DNA of 7,275 nucleotides from positions 1 to 7,275 of the forward strand of contig JAUVGT010000255.1 in the NCBI GenBank assembly GCA_030593645.1, written 5' to 3'. Below the pieces are notes generated by a model. It had not been told where the DNA came from. It saw nothing but the letters and a program-made list of their open reading frames with translations, and did no database searches. A program made the translations under genes and the position numbers. The number at the start of each line of letters is the position of its first letter. Positions within the stretch are counted from its first letter, which is position 1. Of this stretch, positions 1 through 4,417 are shown one piece after another. Origin of the DNA: Deltaproteobacteria bacterium. GTDB lineage: Bacteria; Desulfobacterota; Desulfobacteria; Desulfobacterales; JAUVGT01.

Positions 1-138
1 AAAGTCCAACTTCTGCGTTGTGCTGCATTTCGCAATCATTCAACGTACTATAAGTACGCTTCATGATTACGAAATTTGCACGCCTTGAATTTGAACTTTT
101 TACGAAACCGTCTCATTCGGACTTTTTACGAGACCATC
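1..138 (-). mobile_element. MITE-like palindromic element, copy 1 (truncated by window edge)
   Basis: This non-coding element is the inverted counterpart of the one at 1411-1598. Read on the minus strand, bases 1-138 match that copy at every aligned position, except that they lack its 37-bp insertion. The outer end at 138 carries the terminal sequence gatggtctcgtaaaaagtcc (minus strand). A second, diverged copy of that terminus lies 26 bp further in, ending at 112. The centre is a dyad, cgtac (44-48) / gtacg (54-58), with longer imperfect arms around it. Compared with copy 2, the missing far end should be 13 bases outside the window, giving an uninterrupted unit of about 151 bp. It is too short to encode a transposase, so any movement would depend on an enzyme encoded elsewhere. 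Confidence 0.75.
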
Positions 139-310
139 AAAAATATGATATTCCGAAAATTTTCCTTTAAGCAGATTTATGTTTGTATAGGAATGATCGT
201 TATGATAACTAATCAGAAACATCAACATCTTTTTGGAACTATTATTAAATAAGGATCATCTCCAGCTATATTGGAGAAGATCTTTAAATAACTGTGTATG
301 GATCAATAGA
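139..310 (+). other. gene-free leader upstream of the DHH gene
   Basis: This AT-rich stretch separates the first repeat from the preferred start of the DHH gene. A TATGAT hexamer at 201-206 resembles a -10 box, but nothing like TTGACA lies 16-18 bp upstream, so no promoter is claimed. The frame of the DHH gene stays open back to a TTG at 233. The 26 extra codons do not look like part of the family and have no good ribosome-binding site. Confidence 0.4.
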
Positions 311-1192
311 ATGCGAATTGTAACAAGACCCGATTTTGATGGAATTGTTTGTTCTGTGCTTTTATATGAAGCGGAAGACATCCGGGAACCCATAAATTGG
401 GTAGAACCCGGGGATGTCCAGAGAGGGCTGGCGGATATCCGGGAGAATGATATTCTCGCCAATCTGCCCTATGATCACAGATGTTCCCTGTGGTTTGATC
501 ATCATTATTCGAACAAGATTGAAAAACTATTTAACGGTGCGTTCAACACCGCCCCTTCTGCTGCAGGGGTGGTATTTGACTATTATACTGACCGGTTACG
601 TAATGATTACAGGGAACTGGTACGTGCCGCGGATAAAATAGATTCTGCTGATTTGACCATGGATGAAGTTCTTTATCCGGAAAATGAACCCTATATTCTG
701 CTTTCAATGACCATTTCAAATCAAAATGATGAAGATGAACCGTATTGGAACAGACTGATTGATTTACTGAGAGAACAGAATATAACGGATGTGATGAATG
801 ATCCTGAGGTAAAAATACGCTGCCGGAAGGTTGTTTTAGAGAACAGGGAATATAAAAAGTTCCTGAAAAAATATACCCAATTAAAGAAACATCTGGCAAT
901 CACGGATTTCCGCTCCCTTGACAATGCACCCAATGGAAATCGTTTTTTAGTATATTCGCTATTTCCCGATTCTGTGGTTCATATGAAAATCCGCCGCCAT
1001 CCCAGGGACAGAGAAAAAATAGCGATCAATATCGGACACAGTATTTTCAACCGTAACTGTAATGTGAATCTGGGAGAAATGCTCTCGAAATATGAGGGCG
1101 GGGGTCATCCCGGAGCGGGGGCCTCCACTTTTCACGTCAGCAGGGCAGACAAATACATCCCTGAGATAATCAGTATACTCCTGAAGAATTAA
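311..1192 (+). CDS. DHH-family phosphoesterase (DHH/DHHA1, NrnA-like or exopolyphosphatase-like)
   Basis: The predicted 293-residue cytoplasmic protein is a metal-dependent phosphoesterase of the DHH superfamily, which includes RecJ, NrnA-type oligoribonuclease/pAp phosphatases and some exopolyphosphatases. Metal-binding motifs appear in the expected order: PDFDG near residues 7-11 (D8, D10), WFDHH at 61-65, and AADKIDSAD at 106-114. The C-terminal DHHA1 substrate-binding motif GGGHPGAG is at 263-270. There is no signal peptide or membrane segment. ATG 311 is preferred because MRIVTRPDFDG is a typical family N-terminus; the frame is open to TTG 233, but those residues look unrelated. No convincing Shine-Dalgarno precedes either start. 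The gene stands alone, bracketed by inverted repeats and followed after 7 bp by another palindromic element. The family call is firm; the substrate (short RNA, pAp, polyphosphate or a cyclic-dinucleotide product) cannot be told from sequence. Confidence 0.88.
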   Translation: MRIVTRPDFDGIVCSVLLYEAEDIREPINWVEPGDVQRGLADIRENDILANLPYDHRCSLWFDHHYSNKIEKLFNGAFNTAPSAAGVVFDYYTDRLRNDYRELVRAADKIDSADLTMDEVLYPENEPYILLSMTISNQNDEDEPYWNRLIDLLREQNITDVMNDPEVKIRCRKVVLENREYKKFLKKYTQLKKHLAITDFRSLDNAPNGNRFLVYSLFPDSVVHMKIRRHPRDREKIAINIGHSIFNRNCNVNLGEMLSKYEGGGHPGAGASTFHVSRADKYIPEIISILLKN

Positions 1193-1199
1193 GCGACTA

Positions 1200-1359
1200 A
1201 GGGCTCGCGCAAAAATAACTTCACATTTTAAGGGGCGAATCATCCCATTCGGCTGCGTTGCAAAATCTCGAAATATGCTTGATATTTCTGCGTTTTTGCG
1301 CCTTGCCGATTGGGCGCCTCGACCCTTATATTTTGTGAATTTATTTTTACGCGAACCCT
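1200..1359. mobile_element. palindromic MITE-like element, second family
   Basis: This element of about 160 bp has imperfect terminal inverted repeats. Bases 1200-1225 match the reverse complement of 1334-1359 at 23 of 26 positions; the right end reads gggttcgcgtaaaaataaat inward. The core has the dyad aaatat (1271-1276) / atattt (1282-1287) with a 5-base loop. The trinucleotide TAA abuts both ends (1198-1200 and 1359-1361), a possible but weak target duplication. It starts 7 bp after the DHH stop codon, so its folded RNA may also help end that transcript. It contains no coding sequence. It shares the boxes CTGCGTTG and CGCCTTG with the element at 1-138, although the rest of the core differs. 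Confidence 0.6.
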
Positions 1360-1404
1360 AAATACTAAAGTTTTTTAAAAAAGATGCCGATAAAAAAAAT
1401 GACC

Positions 1405-1410
1405 ATAATT
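1405..1410 (+). repeat. left target-site duplication ATAATT of element copy 2
   Basis: ATAATT lies directly outside the left end of the element at 1411-1598. The same six bases lie directly outside its right end (1599-1604). A direct repeat abutting both inverted ends is the usual mark of transposition. Confidence 0.6.
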
Positions 1411-1598
1411 GATGGTCTCGTAAAAAGTCCGAATGAGACGGTTTCGTAAAAAGTTCAAATTCAAGGCGTGCAAATTTCGTAATCATGAAGCGTACTTATA
1501 GTACCCGCCCTGTTAAAACTGTCTTTTTATTTAACAGGGGAGTTGAATGATTGCGAAATGCAGCACAACGCAGAAGTTGGACTTTTTACGAGACCGTC
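1411..1598 (+). mobile_element. MITE-like palindromic element, copy 2 (complete, with 37-bp nested insertion)
   Basis: This complete 188-bp copy is the inverted twin of 1-138. Its outer ends are gatggtctcgtaaaaagtcc at the left and, read inward from the right, gacggtctcgtaaaaagtcc: 19 of 20 bases agree. ATAATT flanks it on both sides. A second version of the terminus (gacggtttcgtaaaaagttc) starts at 1437, so the left end is a tandem pair with a period of 26. The inner arms form a long imperfect palindrome centred near 1498, which is interrupted at 1505-1541 by a 37-bp hairpin insertion absent from copy 1. No reading frame encodes a plausible protein. The features fit a non-autonomous mobile element; no transposase gene is in the window. 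Confidence 0.8.
1505..1541. repeat. 37-bp hairpin insertion nested in the element
   Basis: This segment is present in copy 2 and absent from copy 1, and the alignment fixes its borders exactly. It holds a perfect 10-bp stem, ccctgttaaa (1508-1517) with tttaacaggg (1530-1539), and a 12-base loop. It lies just to one side of the dyad centre of the host element, between gtac and gttg. No direct repeat flanks it. Confidence 0.75.
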
Positions 1599-1604
1599 AT
1601 AATT
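1599..1604 (+). repeat. right target-site duplication ATAATT of element copy 2
   Basis: This is the partner of ATAATT at 1405-1410, directly outside the right inverted terminus of the element. With a 6-base length a chance match is possible, but the position is exact on both sides. Confidence 0.6.
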
Positions 1605-1682
1605 TATACCGGTCTTTGTGAGTAAGTATCTGATCGGTTAAAGCTTTCCGCCTGTTTTTGAACCGGTATTTAACCTCCGGGG

Positions 1683-1703
1683 ATTTGATATACTTTATCA
1701 AAT
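1683..1703. promoter_or_regulatory. perfect palindrome, possible operator
   Basis: The sequence atttgata-tactt-tatcaaat is a perfect 8-bp inverted repeat with a 5-base spacer. It overlaps the upstream edge of a candidate -35 box and lies about 80 bp before the small cysteine-rich gene. The size and symmetry suit a dimeric regulator, but no regulator gene is adjacent and the site is not recognised. Confidence 0.35.
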
Positions 1704-1732
1704 TGACGCATCTGTACAAGAGGATGTTTGAT
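1703..1732 (+). promoter_or_regulatory. candidate sigma70-type promoter for the cysteine-rich protein gene
   Basis: TTGACG at 1703-1708 (5 of 6 consensus bases) is followed after 18 bp by TTTGAT at 1727-1732 (4 of 6). Transcription would begin near 1739, giving a leader of about 40 bases. The -10 match is weak, so this is only a candidate. Confidence 0.3.
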
Positions 1733-1759
1733 CTGGTGAAGTATTCATTCACCTCAGAT
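1731..1759 (+). promoter_or_regulatory. leader hairpin just upstream of a ribosome-binding site
   Basis: atctggtgaa (1731-1740) can pair with ttcacctcagat (1748-1759) through ten base pairs with a 2-base bulge and a 7-base loop. The stem ends five bases before the purine-rich ribosome-binding site at 1764-1770. It could affect translation of the small gene, or be part of an operator. No T-run follows it, so it is not an intrinsic terminator. Confidence 0.3.
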
Positions 1760-1778
1760 AGAAAGGGGGGAAAGTAAG

Positions 1779-1943
1779 ATGGAAATGGAGTGTTGTTGCG
1801 AATGTGACAGGCCTACAGGCAGGTTTGAGGAAGCAGACGATTCAATATATGTTGAATCGGTTACAGGAGATGAAATCGGGCCTTTGTGTGAAGAGTGTTT
1901 ACGCGCATTGATTGAAGAGGGTATTGTAGAAAAAGAAGGATAA
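1779..1943 (+). CDS. small CxxC/CxxC putative zinc-ribbon protein, 54 aa
   Basis: This is a short, acidic 54-residue protein with no recognised family. It begins MEMECCCECD and has two cysteine pairs in CxxC spacing, C6-x2-C9 and C37-x2-C40, separated by 27 residues, plus adjacent C5 and C7. That pattern suits a zinc ribbon or small metal knuckle with the fold GPLCEECLRALIEEG at the C-terminus; metal binding is inferred. A strong purine-rich ribosome-binding site, AGGGGGG at 1764-1770, lies 8 bases before ATG 1779, which supports real translation. There is no signal peptide or membrane segment. The PAS-receiver gene begins 67 bp downstream on the same strand with no terminator visible between them, so co-transcription is plausible. 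It could be an adaptor or regulator, but the function is unknown. Confidence 0.75.
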   Translation: MEMECCCECDRPTGRFEEADDSIYVESVTGDEIGPLCEECLRALIEEGIVEKEG

Positions 1944-2010
1944 CTTCTAATTCTGGTCTGTGATCTCCGCCATTTGTATCGGGCAGTTGAGATGATAGGG
2001 AGCAGAGGAT

Positions 2011-3177
2011 ATGAGTGAGAATAAATTCAAAAAAGCGGCTGAACATTTTAAAGCTCTTGATTATGTGCCCATGGGGATGTGCGTTGTAAACAAGGATTAT
2101 ATCGTACTTTTCTGGAACTGTTGTCTGGAAGACTGGACCGGCATAAAGAAATCAGATATTACCGGAAAGAGTCTTGAAATATTTTTTCCTCACTTCAGTC
2201 AATATAACTATCGATGTCGAATCGATCCTGTTTTTGAGGGCGGTCCCCAGGCGGTTTTTTATTCTTATCATCACCGGCATATTTTTCCTTCCAAACTGGC
2301 AAACAATCGTCTCATGATTCAGCATACCTCAGTGGTCGGTGAGCCCGATCCGGACGGAGAAAATGTGAATGCGATTTTTTCCATAGAGGACGTCACAGAG
2401 TTAACCAATCGTATCCAGGACTATATGAAACTTAGAAGTCAGTCCCTGGAGGAAGTGAAGCAGCACAATATTATGAGGGAACAATTAAAAATTGCCGATA
2501 TAAAAATAAAAAAACTCGGAAACGCAGAAAAAAAAGTATTACAGCTTAAAGAACTGCTCCGGCAGAACGGTGGGGTCGTCCAAGGGCTGATTAAACCGGT
2601 AACGGAATTTATGGAAGACGGAGATATACAGACCCTGACTGAAACGGTATCAGACAATGCTGAGTCTCCTGGAGAAACCGATCAGCGCATATCAAAGATT
2701 GTGAGTAAGATACAGTCATTACTTGATGAACCGGAAGAATCCAACGGTGATGATAATCCGGCAGATATTGACCAGATTGTTAAAATACTGATGATCAATG
2801 AGAATGATGAAGATTATGAAACCATACATCATATCGTCAAGGATTCAGATAAAATTGATCTGTATCATGCCGTGGGTTTTCAGGAGGCATTGAACGCGCT
2901 GGATAATAACAGTTTTGATCTGATTATTTCAGATTGCCAGTTTGACGGCAGAGACGATGCCGAGTTGCTGCAGCTTCTGGCAAGGTACGGTAAAAAGGTG
3001 CCTGTTGTTGTGATTACGGGCGCCGGAGATGATACTATTGCCACGGATGTATTGAGAAGCAGTGCCTGTGAATATCTATTCAAGGAGCAGCTGAATAAGA
3101 AAATCCTGTTTAATGTCATTAACAAAGCTCTTAAAAATTCGTATCCCCTGGCAGAACCCATTCCTATTCCAAAATAG
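2011..3177 (+). CDS. PAS domain - coiled coil - receiver domain signalling protein
   Basis: This is a cytoplasmic 388-residue signalling protein without kinase or DNA-binding domain. Residues about 12-130 form a PAS sensor domain (MGMCVVNKDYIVLFWN near 21-36, ending FSIEDVTELTNR). Residues about 130-185 are helical and charged, likely a coiled coil that dimerises. An acidic linker leads to a receiver domain at about 256-375. In the receiver, D308 (LIISD) is the likely phosphoacceptor, T336 (VITGAGD) the switch residue and K358 (LFKEQ) the conserved lysine. The usual acidic pair after strand 1 reads E264-N265 rather than E-D, so magnesium binding may be altered. ATG 2011 follows the purine-rich AGAGGA. 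It probably receives phosphate from a separate kinase and passes the signal by protein contact. No partner kinase is in the window. The domain call is firm and the pathway unknown. Confidence 0.9.
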   Translation: MSENKFKKAAEHFKALDYVPMGMCVVNKDYIVLFWNCCLEDWTGIKKSDITGKSLEIFFPHFSQYNYRCRIDPVFEGGPQAVFYSYHHRHIFPSKLANNRLMIQHTSVVGEPDPDGENVNAIFSIEDVTELTNRIQDYMKLRSQSLEEVKQHNIMREQLKIADIKIKKLGNAEKKVLQLKELLRQNGGVVQGLIKPVTEFMEDGDIQTLTETVSDNAESPGETDQRISKIVSKIQSLLDEPEESNGDDNPADIDQIVKILMINENDEDYETIHHIVKDSDKIDLYHAVGFQEALNALDNNSFDLIISDCQFDGRDDAELLQLLARYGKKVPVVVITGAGDDTIATDVLRSSACEYLFKEQLNKKILFNVINKALKNSYPLAEPIPIPK

Positions 3178-3243
3178 AAAACTCATCATTCAAAATTCTC
3201 ATTCGTGAAGGGAAGGTTTTAAATTTCTTTTTATAATTGCCTG

Positions 3244-3272
3244 TTGATGTATTGAAAAATTACGGGTATATA
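3244..3272 (+). promoter_or_regulatory. candidate sigma70-type promoter for the hydrolase gene
   Basis: TTGATG at 3244-3249 and TATATA at 3267-3272 are separated by exactly 17 bp, in the 181-bp gap between the PAS-receiver and hydrolase genes. Each box matches 4 of 6 consensus bases. A start near 3279 would give a leader of about 80 bases. It is plausible but unproven. Confidence 0.35.
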
Positions 3273-3285
3273 TCCTTCCTGACAG

Positions 3286-3310
3286 TATCCGTTTACGGAT
3301 ATCTATTTTT
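3286..3310 (+). terminator. weak hairpin followed by T-rich run
   Basis: tatccg (3286-3291) and cggata (3296-3301) form a 6-bp stem with a ttta loop, followed by tctattttt. It could end the PAS-receiver transcript 110 bp after its stop codon. The stem is short and AT-rich and lies downstream of the candidate hydrolase promoter, so it could instead be part of that gene's leader. Confidence 0.3.
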
Positions 3311-3358
3311 AAAAATAACCCGGATGCAGCGGGTGAAAAACAGAACCTGTTCACTCTG

Positions 3359-4399
3359 GTGAGGATGGGAAAGCAGGAAGTGATTAAGACCTTTATACTG
3401 TATTCACTTATCGTTATACCATGCATTATATTGCCCGGTTTTGCCGCCGGAGAATCAGTAAAATCAGACGCAATGTTCATGAATAAAATGAATCAGTTAA
3501 AATCGAATATCCTGCCGTTGGATTTATCAAAGAAACCGATCCATACACCTTTGGAAGATGCGTACTTTCACTATTATGGTCTTGATTTTAAGGGGATTGA
3601 TCATTTTTTCGGGTTTTTTGTTTCCGGGGGATACACACTTTCGGCTCATATTTTTGTCCCGGAGACTCGAAAAGGAACGATAATCCTCATGCACGGATAT
3701 TTTGACCATACCGGGACACTGAAAAATTTGATCAAGCATTGTCTGGACCGATCGTTCGCGGTGGCTGTGTATGACATGCCCGGTCATGGACTGTCAGCAG
3801 GTAAGCGGTTGTGGATAAATGATTTTTCGGAATATACATTGATATTTGATGATTTTGCCAGGCTCGTACAGGAGCAATTTCATGATCTTTGCTGTTTGAT
3901 CGCGCATAGCACCGGCTGTGCGGTTGGTTATGAATACTTATATCATCACCCTGATAGATCTATTTTTAAGAAGATTATTTTTCTGTCACCGCTGGTGAGG
4001 CATGCATACTGGAACATCTCCACGGCGCATTACCATCTTGCCAAACCCTTTGTTGAAAATCTTCCGCGAAAGATTCGTGAAAACTCTTCAGACGCAGGCT
4101 ATATTGAAAAGGTAATCAATGACCCACTTCAGGAAAGGTATATCCCGATAAAATGGCTTGAAGCACTCTATTCCTGGAACACTAAAATACAGGATTATAA
4201 TAAATTGGCCGTTAAGGTGCTGATTATCCAGGGTAAAGGTGATACTGTTGTGGATTGGGAATACAATATACCTTTTTTAGTAAAGAAATTGGAACCCGTT
4301 ACAGTTAAATGGATCGATCATGCCAGGCACCAGCTGGTTAACGAAGAAGTGTCAATTCGTACTGAAGTTTTTGAAGCAATTTCTGCATACCTTGAATAA
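3359..4399 (+). CDS. exported alpha/beta hydrolase, lysophospholipase/monoacylglycerol lipase-like
   Basis: This 346-residue serine hydrolase is of the Hydrolase_4 (PldB/monoglyceride lipase) type, predicted to cleave ester bonds in lipids. Residues 8-30 form a hydrophobic signal peptide ending PGFAA, so the mature enzyme should be periplasmic or secreted. The alpha/beta hydrolase marks are in order: oxyanion-region MHGYFDH at 111-117, YDMPGHGLSAG at 138-148, nucleophile elbow AHSTG at 182-186 (S184), acid D295 in QGKGD, and histidine H324 in HARHQLVNE. The elbow begins with Ala instead of the common Gly, an accepted variant. Residues about 215-265 would form the lid over the active site. The start is GTG 3359 or ATG 3365; both keep the signal peptide and neither has a good ribosome-binding site. 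The stop is 18 bp from the convergent pbpC stop. The fold is certain and the substrate inferred. Confidence 0.88.
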   Translation: MRMGKQEVIKTFILYSLIVIPCIILPGFAAGESVKSDAMFMNKMNQLKSNILPLDLSKKPIHTPLEDAYFHYYGLDFKGIDHFFGFFVSGGYTLSAHIFVPETRKGTIILMHGYFDHTGTLKNLIKHCLDRSFAVAVYDMPGHGLSAGKRLWINDFSEYTLIFDDFARLVQEQFHDLCCLIAHSTGCAVGYEYLYHHPDRSIFKKIIFLSPLVRHAYWNISTAHYHLAKPFVENLPRKIRENSSDAGYIEKVINDPLQERYIPIKWLEALYSWNTKIQDYNKLAVKVLIIQGKGDTVVDWEYNIPFLVKKLEPVTVKWIDHARHQLVNEEVSIRTEVFEAISAYLE

Positions 4400-4417
4400 A
4401 TACTGTTTAAACCGCTT

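Noticed and set aside
233..310. N-terminal extension of the DHH protein from TTG 233
   Set aside because: The extra 26 residues do not resemble the family, TTG is a rare start, and no ribosome-binding site precedes it. MRIVTRPDFDG from ATG 311 fits the family.
959..1243. Minus-strand open frame of 94 codons across the end of the DHH gene
   Set aside because: It is antisense to a well-supported gene, runs into a mobile element and shows no recognisable domain.
1..1598. Composite transposon carrying its own transposase
   Set aside because: The only gene between the inverted copies is the DHH phosphoesterase; no transposase or recombinase motif was found.
1606..1669. Inverted repeat ataccggt (1606-1613) / accggtat (1662-1669)
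   Set aside because: Eight bases separated by 48 is too weak to call a structure or operator.
3232..3237. Perfect TATAAT between the PAS-receiver and hydrolase genes
   Set aside because: No -35-like hexamer lies 16-18 bp upstream; the TTGATG/TATATA pair slightly downstream has correct spacing.
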